A stretch of DNA of 64,000 bases, taken from positions 5,804,920-5,868,919 of the forward strand of contig NZ_LR593887.1 in the NCBI RefSeq assembly GCF_901538355.1, in the 5' to 3' direction. The position numbers and the translations under genes are program-made. The notes under the pieces were generated by a model that was not told the DNA's origin, searched no databases, and worked only from the letters and a program-made list of their open reading frames with translations. Positions 8,595-15,699 of this stretch are shown piece by piece. Each line of letters starts with the position of its first letter. The stretch's first letter is position 1. The DNA comes from Tuwongella immobilis (GTDB taxonomy: Bacteria; Planctomycetota; Planctomycetia; Gemmatales; Gemmataceae).

Positions 8595-9748
8595 AATGAA
8601 GTTTACCCCGTTCAAACCCCGCTGGATGCGTGACCTCAGTGCCGAGGATCAACGCATTTTCGGGGAGACTCCATCCATCGGGTCACTCGTCGAAATCTCA
8701 CCACGAATCAATGCCCGCCTCCTGCCGTTCGGGGGATCGCACAAACTCTCCGCGAAGACGCTCAGTGACACCCTCGAACACATGCAGCAGGTCGTCCAGT
8801 ACGCCGGATACGACGTGTACCACGGCGTAAACCCTGATTTCGCCGACCTCCGCTCGCTGAGTTCCGAGGTTGTAAACCTCACGAAACTGACGATTGAACC
8901 GTAGTGCCGAGGATCAACGCATTTTCGGGGAGACTCCATCCATCGGGTCACTCGTCGAAATCTCACCACGAATCAATGCCCGCCTCCTGCCGTTCGGGGG
9001 ATCGCACAAACTCTCCGCGAAGACGCTCAGTGACACCCTCGAACGCATGCAGCAGGTCGTCCAGTATGCCGGGTACGATGTCTATCACGGCGTAAACCCT
9101 GATTTCGCCGACCTCCGCTCGCTGAGTTCCGAGGTTGTAAACCTCACGAAACTGACGATTGAACCGTTCGATGAAGGTAGCTTCGTCATTCCAGCCCGTC
9201 TCGAAACGAGGCCGCTCCAGCGAGAGGCCGGAGACGAGCAACCCGCACACGAAGTCGGGGCCGAGGACGTCGTCCGCCGGTTCGATGAAATCTTTGCGTT
9301 GGTTGGTCAACAATCGACCGCCACGCAGGTGTCGATCGGAGCAATCCAGACCGTCGAATCACTTGGCCGGTTGCTGCGCCGCGAGGTCGAGGCAATTGAG
9401 TTCACCACCTTCGATTCGCTCGGCATTCGGCGGAAACCGAATCCGATCCGGATCGACGAGGCGTTCCTCGGGCGTGTGTCCAAGGTCAAGGCGTCTCGCC
9501 AACCGACTCGGGCCAAGTTGGACACGCTCGAAGGGCGAGTCACGGCACTCGATATCAGCGAAGGGAAGCTGCAACTCACAGTCGATGGTCAATCACGGCG
9601 AGTCAAAGGGACATTTGCCATGCTCGTCCTGCAACCATTGCTGGAATCTCTCGGCCGACGAGTCAAACTTGAAGGCCACGTCGAGCGAAGCGGGCGAACG
9701 ATCCAATCGATTCAGATCTTGTCGGCAGAAGTTGTTTCGGAAGATTGA
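8587..9748 (+). pseudogene. Partner gene of the acetyltransferase, broken by a 265-bp tandem duplication
   Basis: The ORF from GTG 8587 (or ATG 8596) begins MKFTPFKPRWMRDLSAEDQR and stops at 8902-8904. The same block of about 88 residues (SAEDQRIFGETPSIG... to KLTIEP) is encoded again from 8906, in a frame shifted by one, and continues in a 280-residue frame to 9748. A single copy would give one continuous protein of about 380 residues. The duplication period (265) is not a multiple of three, so it truncates the first product and leaves the second without a natural start. The intact protein has no domain I recognise. It starts inside the stop region of the GNAT gene, so the pair was probably one operon. 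Confidence 0.75.
8639..9167 (+). repeat. 265-bp tandem duplication
   Basis: Bases 8639-8902 recur at 8904-9167. Most of the unit is identical, but a cluster of synonymous third-position differences occurs around 8780-8830 versus 9045-9095 (for example TACGTGTACCACGG versus TGTCTATCACGG). The clustered silent differences suggest recombination between two diverged alleles rather than a fresh slippage duplication. Confidence 0.9.
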
Positions 9749-9905
9749 GCCGAATCATTGGTGACCAATCCAAAAAGCACCCGCAGGAAGTGGAAGAACT
9801 CGTCAGCGGCGGTGCAGAGTTCGGCCTCGGGGAACGGGTCGCTGTCGGCGTCGGGGGCCGGGTGGGCCGCGGCGTCGAGGCGGCAACGATCCGGCGGCAG
9901 CGATC

Positions 9906-9972
9906 CGACAGGGCATGATTCGTTTCAGGGGGTCACCGCGCACTAGGCCGCCGCCGATGCTGAGATGGGTCG
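9906..9972 (+). repeat. Right half of an attC-like site (remnant)
   Basis: CGACAGGGCATGATTCG, then CCGCCGCCGATGCTGAGATGGGTCG, match the centre and right arm of the intact sites at 15591-15684 and 18237-18331. The homology stops immediately after the G where integron crossover would occur (TCG/TT); the chromosomal direct repeat (TCCACCGG) follows. Nothing resembling the left arm is present, so this is a half-site. The 157 bases before it (9749-9905) hold no recognisable gene. Confidence 0.7.
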
Positions 9973-10156
9973 TCCACCGGCGGAATCACGGCCGCCAGCA
10001 GCAGATGCACCCCAAAAATCGCCGTCGCCAACGCCACAAACCAGCGCATCGCCATCGCCCGCCCTCCCTGCGTTGCCGACGATGTACCCGACCCCCGAAA
10101 AAAAGTCTGCGCCGACTTCCCCCCTCACTCGAGATTCATCCAATTGACCCGATTCC
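9970..10156. repeat. 187-bp direct repeat, copy B
   Basis: Second copy of 6907-7093. Read on the minus strand it encodes the first 29 residues of the GT39 protein (MAMRWFVALATAIFGVHLLL...) and then runs into the attC half-site, so the gene fragment is fused to integron sequence. To the right, homology ends at about 10156. Bases 10157-10309 contain no recognisable gene. Confidence 0.9.
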
Positions 10157-10309
10157 CTTGAGGGGGGGAGATATGGGAGAATCACGAGACATTCTGGCCT
10201 TCTCAACCTCGTTTGCAATCTGTAATATGCTCTGCATCACCATATCGGCCTTCTTGGGATGATATGCAAGTCTATATAACCACTTGTTTCGATACCGGAG
10301 GGGTGCCGG

Positions 10310-10837
10310 ATGGCGTGTCTTGGTTCCCACTTCGCAATCACCGCCGAGATGGCGGAGCAGTTGACCCGCGATTGGCCGAGCGACTACACCAACGCATGTG
10401 CCAGGCTGGAAGATATGCAATCGCAATTCTACTCCCTGCACGCCGAGGAGTGGGTGGAGAGGACGGGTAAGGCGTGGGACGGCATCCACCGCAGCCTGAC
10501 CGACGGCAAGCTGGAACTGGGCAGATCCCCGCGGCACCTGTGCATCCTCGGGGCGACCGAGCGGTACTTCATCCGGCGCGACGGCGGGCAGTTGGAGTAC
10601 ATCGTCAATATCCTCGACCCTGCCAGTGTTCGACGAGTGGCCGATGCCATTCGGAGTATTGACCGGGCCGGACTGCTGCAGGGATACGAGGGGATCGACC
10701 CCGACTCCTTCTACGCCCGCTATGCCATGTCCGAGCAGGACTTCGAGTACACGTGGGAGCACTTCCAATCCCTGCAAGCGTTTTTCGAGCGGGCAGCCAT
10801 CGCGGGGCGGTGGGTCGTGTTCCGGGTCGATCAGTAA
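10310..10837 (+). CDS. DUF1877 (YfbM-like) family protein
   Basis: This 175-residue protein matches the DUF1877/YfbM family from memory. It has the start MACLGSHFAIT, a central KAWDGIHRSLTDG block, the LGATERYF...GGQLEYI strand region, a helix VRRVADAIRSID and the C-terminal helix FQSLQAFFERAAIAGRWVVF. YfbM-type proteins are small, soluble and of unknown biochemical role; some lie beside polymorphic toxins and have been suggested to act as immunity proteins. A degenerate attC left arm follows the stop within a few bases, so this gene looks like a former integron cassette. The usual GGCGGAGG leader is replaced by ACCGGAGGGG. Confidence 0.8.
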   Translation: MACLGSHFAITAEMAEQLTRDWPSDYTNACARLEDMQSQFYSLHAEEWVERTGKAWDGIHRSLTDGKLELGRSPRHLCILGATERYFIRRDGGQLEYIVNILDPASVRRVADAIRSIDRAGLLQGYEGIDPDSFYARYAMSEQDFEYTWEHFQSLQAFFERAAIAGRWVVFRVDQ

Positions 10838-10880
10838 GCCCCCCGAAACAACCGCTGCAGCAAACGGCAGGGACGTGTCA
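10838..10880 (+). repeat. Left half of an attC-like site (remnant)
   Basis: Directly after the DUF1877 stop, CCGAAACAACCGCTGCAGCA and then AACGGCAGGGACGTG align with the left arm GCCGAACCAGGCGCTGCAGC of the intact sites. No right arm or GTTCGGC follows before the truncated integrase gene. Bases 10881-11015 otherwise show nothing recognisable. Confidence 0.6.
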
Positions 10881-11015
10881 GCTTTCATTCGACAGAATGG
10901 GAAGAATTTTTAGCAAAGTAGGCCGAATTATTCGCGGATCAGCTGGAATCGCCGTCCGATTAGACGGAATGCAATACCATCGAATCACAAATTCAACGGC
11001 AGGAAGGGGTTGACG

Positions 11016-11687
11016 GTGGATGAGCATGGCTGGCTGACCTCGGACGACCCAGCGGCGATGCTGCGTTCGCTCAACGCTTGGCTGCGGTCCGCCCAGCGGC
11101 GTGGCGAGTCGCCCGACTTGGAATGCCTCCGCCGATTCGCCTGCGCGTGCTGCCGCCGGCTGTGGCCGCTGCTCGACAACGACCACCGCACGGTGTTGCC
11201 CCAATCGTTGGTTCCGGCCCTGCGTTCGCAGCTCGAACGGGTACAAAATCTTCACCGCAGCGACTTGACGGCAGGGCGTGGTGAGGTGATGATGCCGGAG
11301 GCGTTGGGGCGAAAATATCCGCAGGCCAGCAAAGAATGGGGCTTGCAGTGGGTATTCCCATCCGCAAAGTTATCCGCCGATCCGCGTTCGGACCTGGTCT
11401 TGCGTCATCACGTGCACGAAGGAGCGATTTCGCGTTCGATCACCGAAGGTGCAAAGAAAGCAACGATCGTGAAGCAGGCGACAGCCCACACGCTGCGCCA
11501 TTCATTCGCCACGCACCTGTTGGAAGCCGGAACCGATCTGCGAACGATTCAGGAATTACTCGGTCACGAGAGCGTCGAAACTACAATGATCTACACGCAT
11601 GTGCTGAATCGTGGTCGCCTCGGTGTGATCAGCCCCCTCGACACGAACCCGCTTGACCTCGGGGAAACGCTCGGGGCGCAAGAGTGA
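11016..11687 (+). CDS. Chimeric, N-terminally truncated integron integrase (IntI-like tyrosine recombinase)
   Basis: Residues about 57-211 of this 223-aa product align from memory with the C-terminal part of integron integrases. It has the IntI-specific patch [10 protein letters not shown]...[15 protein letters not shown]...RHHVHE (about 94-134), [12 protein letters not shown] (H158, R161), [10 protein letters not shown] (H184) and the nucleophile in MIYTHV (Y193). SPLD follows, as in IntI1. The core-binding domain and the box I arginine are missing. Residues 1-56 ([20 protein letters not shown]...[13 protein letters not shown]) instead resemble the start of a different, common planctomycete hypothetical family. 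The protein is therefore a fusion and very likely inactive alone. GTG 11016 is chosen because AGGAAGGGG lies 6 bp upstream. It is on the same strand as the cassettes, with its 3' end facing them. Confidence 0.88.
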   Translation: MDEHGWLTSDDPAAMLRSLNAWLRSAQRRGESPDLECLRRFACACCRRLWPLLDNDHRTVLPQSLVPALRSQLERVQNLHRSDLTAGRGEVMMPEALGRKYPQASKEWGLQWVFPSAKLSADPRSDLVLRHHVHEGAISRSITEGAKKATIVKQATAHTLRHSFATHLLEAGTDLRTIQELLGHESVETTMIYTHVLNRGRLGVISPLDTNPLDLGETLGAQE

Positions 11688-11696
11688 TTTACCCTG

Positions 11697-11868
11697 TTCG
11701 ATTGCGCCGGGCGCAAACTTTCGCTGGCGACAAATTCGAAAAAAAATGACCGGAACCAACGATTGGGATTAAAGTTACGCAGGAAGCAAACGTGACAACA
11801 AGACCGTGATCGATTGCGCGGCGCGCAAGGAGCGTTTCCTTGCGGCGCAATCGAATCAAGAGTTCGGC
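11697..11868 (+). other. Candidate attI region: palindrome-rich element ending at GTTCGGC (copy 1)
   Basis: It begins 10 bp after the integrase stop. TTCGATTGCGCCG (11697-11709) and its perfect complement CGGCGCAATCGAA (11843-11855) bound the element. Three perfect palindromes lie inside: TTGCGCCGGGCGCAA, TTGCGCGGCGCGCAA and TTGCGGCGCAA. It ends TCAAGAGTTCGGC at 11862-11868, after which cassette-type leader sequence (CGCGGAGG) begins. The position between intI and the first cassette, and the GTT core, fit an attI site. A second copy lies at 16536-16706. Confidence 0.65.
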
Positions 11869-11883
11869 CGCGGAGGGTCTCAG

Positions 11884-12015
11884 GTGTTCGGGCTTCTTGC
11901 GTACCTGAAGGCAAAGCGCGAGCGGCGGGCGATCAACTCGTCATCGTTCGCGTCCGACCCGGCGATGCTCCGTCTCTCGGATACCCGCCTCCGCAGGTTG
12001 TGCCCCAGCCTGTAA
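11884..12015 (+). CDS. Small ORF (43 aa) in the first cassette, possibly decayed
   Basis: GTG 11884 lies 9 bp after the conserved cassette leader CGCGGAGG and opens a short frame, MFGLLAYLKAKRERRAINSS, ending at 12015. The basic amphipathic N-terminus is protein-like, but the product is much shorter than the other cassette proteins and no family is recognised. It may be the surviving start of a gene whose remainder was lost, because the next frame (12092-12526) appears to lack its own N-terminus. Confidence 0.4.
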   Translation: MFGLLAYLKAKRERRAINSSSFASDPAMLRLSDTRLRRLCPSL

Positions 12016-12091
12016 CCTGACTGGTGGCGTCGGTGGGTTCCTCCGCTGCTTCTTCGGGGACGGCTTAGGGCAGCGGGAGTTCATCCGCGAC

Positions 12092-12526
12092 ATGTTGGCT
12101 CACGGCGACAGCCGGGCGGCGGTGGTGTTGCAGTCGCACCCATTGCTCGTCGCCAGCTACTGCGACGACTCCGACGCGGTCTGCGTGCTGGCGTTCGAGC
12201 AGGACGAGATCGGCGGGGCTGAACTTCGGGCCGGGGATCGCCTGCTGACCGTCCTCAACTCCGTTGTCCTCGACCGCCCCGCCTACGCTGGGGAGGTCGC
12301 GGCGGATTTGGTTCAGGGCGAGGCTGCCAATCCGCGGTACATCAACTTTTGGCCGCTGATCGCAGAGTTCGTCTCGGACAACATCGCGGAGATCGAGCGG
12401 CGGAAGGCGGCCATCCCCGACAGCGAGTACGCCCGCTGCCGGTCGCTCGGCGAGGAGCACAGGCGGCGGTTCACCGGCCGCGTGCGTGACGGGCGGCCGG
12501 ATCGGAGCTTGCACCCGGCCGGCTGA
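12092..12526 (+). CDS. Hypothetical cassette protein (144 aa), N-terminus uncertain
   Basis: The frame reads LAHGDSRAAVVLQSHPLLVA, then CDDSDAVCVLAFEQ, GDRLLTVLNSVV, NPRYINFWPLIAEFVSDNIAEIERRK and a basic tail. The reading frame stays open and protein-like upstream of ATG 12092 (GFLRCFFGDGLGQREFIRDM) without a start codon, so the true N-terminus was probably in that segment and has been lost, or a non-standard start is used. No domain is recognised. It ends 7 bp before an attC site, as expected for a cassette gene. Confidence 0.6.
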   Translation: MLAHGDSRAAVVLQSHPLLVASYCDDSDAVCVLAFEQDEIGGAELRAGDRLLTVLNSVVLDRPAYAGEVAADLVQGEAANPRYINFWPLIAEFVSDNIAEIERRKAAIPDSEYARCRSLGEEHRRRFTGRVRDGRPDRSLHPAG

Positions 12527-12533
12527 GCAAGAG

Positions 12534-12624
12534 GCCGAACCAGGCGCTGCAGCAGACCCCGCCTCATAGGTTGTTTGTAGGGTTCAGCCCCCTGGGGCGG
12601 GGCTGCTGAGCTTTGTCGTTCGGC
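12534..12624 (+). repeat. attC-like site 1 (91 bp)
   Basis: Starts GCCGAAC and ends GTTCGGC, which are exact complements. Inner boxes are GCTGCAGCAG on the left and CTGCTGAGC on the right, which pair with one extra G on the left arm. The inner stem continues CCCCGCC/GGCGGGG. The central loop is variable. Confidence 0.85.
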
Positions 12625-12640
12625 GAGCGGAGGCGCACCG

Positions 12641-13219
12641 ATGGCGGACGCGGTTCGGCTGATCCACAAGGCCATCGACCGCTCCGACGACGGCGACTAC
12701 GCGGGGGCGGTCAAGCTGCTGACGCGGGCTGCCGAGGCTGACCCGGCGAACCCGCAGGCGTACTACGAGCGGGCGATGGCGCTCGCCAACCTCGACCGCG
12801 ACCGCGAGGCCGTCGCGGACTTCGAGCGGGCACTGGCGCTTGACCCGGTGTTCCCCGGTGCCCGCGAGTGGCTGGCCCGCACCCTCCGCGGGCTGGGCGA
12901 GCACCGGCGGGCGGCCGAGGAGTGGCTGCGGCACCTGCGGGCCGAGCCGGACGGCCCGCAGGGCATGGGCGTCTGCCCGCAGACGTGGGCCGACTGCGCT
13001 GCGGACTTCGCTGAGGCCGGCGACCCGGCGCGGGCCGTCGGGCTGCTGGAGGAGTACCTGGCCCGGCACGCCTCCCGCGTGACCGCGTATGCGTGCTACG
13101 AGACGGCCCCGCTGCGGCTGCTCGCGCGGCTGCTGGAGCAGGCCGGCGATGCGGCGCGGGCGTCCGAGCTGCGAGAGCGGGCGCGTGCCAGCCCGCACCG
13201 GGTGCCGGCCAACGGGTAG
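12641..13219 (+). CDS. TPR-repeat cassette protein
   Basis: This 192-residue protein is built of helix-turn-helix tetratricopeptide repeats. IHKAIDRSDDGDYAGAVKLLTRAAEADPANPQAYYERAMALANLDRDREAVADFERALALDP is a clear pair, with the canonical A8, G/A, Y/A and P32 positions. A third repeat covers PGAREWLARTLRGLGEHRRAAEEW, and a looser helical C-terminus ends in RASELRERARASPHRVPANG. TPR domains mediate protein-protein contact; no enzymatic domain is attached. ATG 12641 lies 8 bp after a GGAGG supplied by the cassette leader. It is flanked by attC sites 1 and 2. The DNA is strongly GC-rich compared with the flanking chromosome. Confidence 0.85.
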   Translation: MADAVRLIHKAIDRSDDGDYAGAVKLLTRAAEADPANPQAYYERAMALANLDRDREAVADFERALALDPVFPGAREWLARTLRGLGEHRRAAEEWLRHLRAEPDGPQGMGVCPQTWADCAADFAEAGDPARAVGLLEEYLARHASRVTAYACYETAPLRLLARLLEQAGDAARASELRERARASPHRVPANG

Positions 13220-13229
13220 TGCCCCAGAC

Positions 13230-13324
13230 GCCGAACCAGGCGCTGCAGCAGACGGCGGGGCACGACGGCGTTCCGTGACGTGCAGGCTCGGTGGCCCCGC
13301 CGCTGCTGAGCTTGGTCGTTCGGC
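13230..13324 (+). repeat. attC-like site 2 (95 bp)
   Basis: GCCGAAC...GTTCGGC ends are perfectly complementary. The left box GCTGCAGCAG pairs with CTGCTGAGC, with an extra-helical G. The inner stem here is CGGCGGGG on the left and CCCCGCCG on the right, the strand-swapped form of that in site 1. Confidence 0.85.
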
Positions 13325-13340
13325 GAGGGAGGGCTTCAGG

Positions 13341-13904
13341 GTGGCGAAGGCCAAGATCCCGGCACGCAAGCGCCTCCCGTGGACCTACTTCGAGGCGCTC
13401 GGGTGGGGCGGCAAGCGCGTCGACGAGGAGCGGGCGCGGGGCATCGTCCGGCGGGTGGGTTTGGACGCCACCAATGACGGCGATACGCCGCTGACGGTCG
13501 CCGCCCTGCTGGGCCGGGCGGGCATGGTGCAGTGGCTCATCGACCAAGGCGCGGATGTCGAGGATGTCGCCCCGCACCCGTACTTCAAGCCGGCCCTGTG
13601 TGCAGCTGCCTACGGCAAGAGTCCGGAGGCGGCCGCGGTGCTGATCGCGGCCGGGGCCAACCTGGAGGCGCAGGATCGGTTCGGCCTCACGCCGCTGGCT
13701 AACGCGTTCATCAACTGTTTCACCGACCCGAGCCGTCTGGCGGCCCTGCTGCTGGGGCATGGTGCGGTGGTCACGGATCGAGTGCGGCGGTTGGGCGAGG
13801 AGTGGGATGCGGCGGGTTTCCGGGCGTTGCTCGCCGGGGCCGCAAGGCACGCCGAACCAGGCGCTGCAGCAGACCCCGCCTCACAGGTTGTTTCCAGACC
13901 ATAG
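13341..13904 (+). CDS. Ankyrin-repeat cassette protein
   Basis: GTG 13341 follows the cassette leader GAGGGAGGG and gives a 187-residue protein starting VAKAKIPARKRLPWTYFEAL. Ankyrin repeats are visible as TNDGDTPLTVAALLGRAGMV...LIDQGADVE, then KPALCAAAYGKSPEAAAVLIAAGANLE and DRFGLTPLANAFINCFTDPSRLAALLLGHGA. Such stand-alone ankyrin proteins bind other proteins, and related ones act as immunity proteins in polymorphic toxin loci, but no partner is visible here. The stop lies inside attC site 3, so the last residues (HAEPGAAADPASQVV) are encoded by the recombination site. Confidence 0.85.
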   Translation: MAKAKIPARKRLPWTYFEALGWGGKRVDEERARGIVRRVGLDATNDGDTPLTVAALLGRAGMVQWLIDQGADVEDVAPHPYFKPALCAAAYGKSPEAAAVLIAAGANLEAQDRFGLTPLANAFINCFTDPSRLAALLLGHGAVVTDRVRRLGEEWDAAGFRALLAGAARHAEPGAAADPASQVVSRP

Positions 13905-13942
13905 CTCAGTGGTGGCGGGGCTGCTGAGCTGGGTCGTTCGGC
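13851..13942 (+). repeat. attC-like site 3 (92 bp)
   Basis: GCCGAAC...GTTCGGC ends. GCTGCAGCAG pairs with CTGCTGAGC, with one extra-helical G. The inner stem is CCCCGCC/GGCGGGG. It overlaps the 3' end of the ankyrin gene by 54 bp. Confidence 0.85.
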
Positions 13943-13958
13943 GGCGGAGGTTTTTGGG

Positions 13959-14594
13959 ATGCGTCAGCCGACGACCGAGGACTGGGCGCGGTCGCACGAC
14001 ATCTCGACAGCCCCGACACCGCCCGCCGTCGAGGGCTATAACGAGCCGTGTGCGTTCACGGCGCGGCAGATCGCCACCCGGGCCGTCATCCTTCAGGGCA
14101 TCGTCGCGGTAGCATCCGACATCGATCCCGAGCCGGTCGCGGAATGGTTTCAGGACCAGGGGGTGTGGGAGTCCGTCAGCCCGAACGAGCGGGCGCTACT
14201 CGCCGACCCGTCGGCGGTGGGCTGGGACGCGACCCACGGGTTCCGGTGGCGTCAGGAGGCGGAGTGGACGCTGCTGTGGACGGTCGGCAAGGTCGAGGCG
14301 CTCGGGCTGCCCGTCCGGCGGTGCGACACCCGCCGGCTGGTGGATGAGATCATCCCTCCGCTTGGGGCGGACATCGAGCCGTTCCTGGCGTCGGCCGAGT
14401 TGCGGCCGCCGGGGGTACTGCTGGCCGAGGACGACCGGCACTACGACCTCTGGTGCCGGTACTTCCAGACCCGGCGGGAGGGCGATCACCGGTTGCCGAG
14501 CGACCTGGAAGTGAGCGTCCTGTACCAGCGGCAGTATGCGTTCGAGTGGCTACATGGCATCGAAGCATGGGACGACGTACAGTGCGACGCCTGA
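13959..14594 (+). CDS. DUF4272 family cassette protein
   Basis: This 211-residue protein fits DUF4272 as I know the family. The N-terminal half has TARQIATRAVILQGIVAVAS, then WFQDQGVWESVSPNERALL and RQEAEWTLLWTVGKVEALGLP. The C-terminal half has YDLWCRYFQTRRE...DLEVSVLYQRQYAFEWL, followed by the hallmark WDDV near the end. Function of the family is unknown. ATG 13959 is 8-9 bp after the leader GGCGGAGG. attC sites 3 and 4 flank it closely (stop to site 4 only 2 bp). Confidence 0.85.
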   Translation: MRQPTTEDWARSHDISTAPTPPAVEGYNEPCAFTARQIATRAVILQGIVAVASDIDPEPVAEWFQDQGVWESVSPNERALLADPSAVGWDATHGFRWRQEAEWTLLWTVGKVEALGLPVRRCDTRRLVDEIIPPLGADIEPFLASAELRPPGVLLAEDDRHYDLWCRYFQTRREGDHRLPSDLEVSVLYQRQYAFEWLHGIEAWDDVQCDA

Positions 14595-14595
14595 C

Positions 14596-14690
14596 GCCGA
14601 ACCAGGCCCTGCAGCAGACGGCGGGGCATGAGGCGGTTCCCAGGGTTCAAGCTCCTGCAGCCCCACCGCTGCTGAGCTGGGTCGTTCGGC
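14596..14690 (+). repeat. attC-like site 4 (95 bp)
   Basis: GCCGAAC...GTTCGGC ends. CTGCAGCAG pairs with CTGCTGAG with an extra-helical G. The inner stem is CGGCGGGG on the left and CCCCACCG on the right. It starts 2 bp after the DUF4272 stop. Confidence 0.85.
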
Positions 14691-14706
14691 AGCGGAGGGC
14701 GCTCGG

Positions 14707-15096
14707 ATGGCGGATGACGACATGCCGATGGTGGACCGCATCCGGGCGAACGCCGAGTTGGTCGTATCCGTCGCCGCCCGGCAACTCGGGGAGGCGGTCG
14801 GGTACGACGAGGCCGGCGTCCGCTGGCTGGACGGGTACATCCAGCGGCAGCACGAGCAGGGTGACCCGGCCAACCGGGACGGGCTGGTCAGCACGCTCGG
14901 GTCGTTCCTGGGCGAGTGCATCGTCCGCAGCTTCGGCGGGGCGTGGGCGGAAGTGGACGGGTCGTGGTGCGTGCGGTTCGACGACCGCAACGCGGCCTAC
15001 CCGTTCGCCAAGGTCGGCAAGCACCTGGAGCACGGGGCCGAGGACTCGGTGCTGAGCTTCTTCACTGTCATCCCGGTGGTGTTCCGGCGGGTGTAG
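14707..15096 (+). CDS. Uncharacterised cassette protein (129 aa)
   Basis: This acidic soluble protein reads DRIRANAELVVSVAARQLGE...GVRWLDGYIQRQ, then LVSTLGSFLGECIVRSFGGAW, DGSWCVRFDDRNAAYPFAKVGKHLEHG and EDSVLSFFTVIPVV. The layout of an N-terminal helical half, a FLGECI helix, then a W-rich strand and FAKV..LE.G.EDSV motif recurs in stand-alone bacterial proteins I have seen annotated only as hypothetical. I do not know a name for it. The leader AGCGGAGGG lies 8 bp before ATG. Flanked by attC sites 4 and 5. Confidence 0.75.
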   Translation: MADDDMPMVDRIRANAELVVSVAARQLGEAVGYDEAGVRWLDGYIQRQHEQGDPANRDGLVSTLGSFLGECIVRSFGGAWAEVDGSWCVRFDDRNAAYPFAKVGKHLEHGAEDSVLSFFTVIPVVFRRV

Positions 15097-15103
15097 CACA
15101 GAC

Positions 15104-15169
15104 GCCGCCTCAGCCGCGGCACCTGACAGCCGACTCGTAGCTGCCCCGCAGTGAGAATCATCGTTCAGC
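15104..15169 (+). repeat. attC-like site 5 (66 bp, short variant)
   Basis: Left arm GCCGCCTCAGCCGCGGCACC differs from the canonical GCCGAACCAGGCGCTGCAGC mainly in the outer box. The right end is GTTCAGC followed by the leader GGAGG. The outer boxes no longer pair well, so this site may be impaired. The same left arm recurs at 23129. Confidence 0.65.
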
Positions 15170-15181
15170 GGAGGAGTCGCG

Positions 15182-15583
15182 ATGACATCGGAAGCGTTGT
15201 TTGACAAGCTAGCTGCCCTCGCCGACCGGGTCGTTGCCGACAAGCGGTGGCAGGAGCAAAGTGACGATCTCGGCGTCTCCGTCTTCGGGATGTTGCTGTA
15301 TGGATACGGTCTCGGCGTTGGCCGCCTCATGATGCTGCTCGATGTCGAGGACATTAACGCCGCCGTCACCCGCTGCCTCGTCGAGCGGGTTGGGGTGGCG
15401 GCGAAGTGGGGCGGCGGCTTGGTCGAGGATGCGGCTCGCTCCGCCTTCGATGAGGCGTATCACCCCGGCCAGCACGAGTTGATTGGCGTCGGGCATCAAT
15501 ACATGGGTGAGGGGAAGGTTGGCAAACTGGTCGGTAACGTGTTCGCCAACATCGAGAGCATGCGACGTCGGACCGAGGGATAA
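15182..15583 (+). CDS. Uncharacterised cassette protein (133 aa)
   Basis: This helix-rich soluble protein reads MTSEALFDKLAALADRVVAD, then a hydrophobic centre VFGMLLYGYGLGVGRLMMLLDVEDINAAV. A C-terminal part follows with ARSAFDEAYHPGQHELIGVG and VGNVFANIESM. The central stretch could be a buried helix or a membrane-associated segment. No family is recognised. ATG 15182 follows the leader GGAGGAGT by 6-7 bp. It lies between the short attC site 5 and the degenerate site 6. Confidence 0.7.
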   Translation: MTSEALFDKLAALADRVVADKRWQEQSDDLGVSVFGMLLYGYGLGVGRLMMLLDVEDINAAVTRCLVERVGVAAKWGGGLVEDAARSAFDEAYHPGQHELIGVGHQYMGEGKVGKLVGNVFANIESMRRRTEG

Positions 15584-15590
15584 GCCCCCC

Positions 15591-15684
15591 CGCCCCAGAC
15601 ACTGCACCTGACGACAGGGCATGATTCGTTTCAGGGATTCACCGCTCACTCGGCCGCCGCCGCTGCTGAGTGGAGTCATTCAGC
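15591..15684 (+). repeat. attC-like site 6 (degenerate outer boxes)
   Basis: The left end CGCCCCAGACACTGCACCTG lacks the GCCGAAC box. The centre (GACAGGGCATGATTCGTTTC) and right arm GCCGCCGCTGCTGAG match other sites. The right box is ATTCAGC rather than GTTCGGC, so the crossover GTT is lost and the site is probably dead. Confidence 0.65.
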
Positions 15685-15699
15685 GGCGGAGGGCTTTTT

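Noticed and set aside
6907-10156. Composite transposon bounded by the 187-bp repeats
   Set aside because: The repeats contain the start of the GT39 gene, not insertion-sequence ends. No transposase or terminal inverted repeats are visible.
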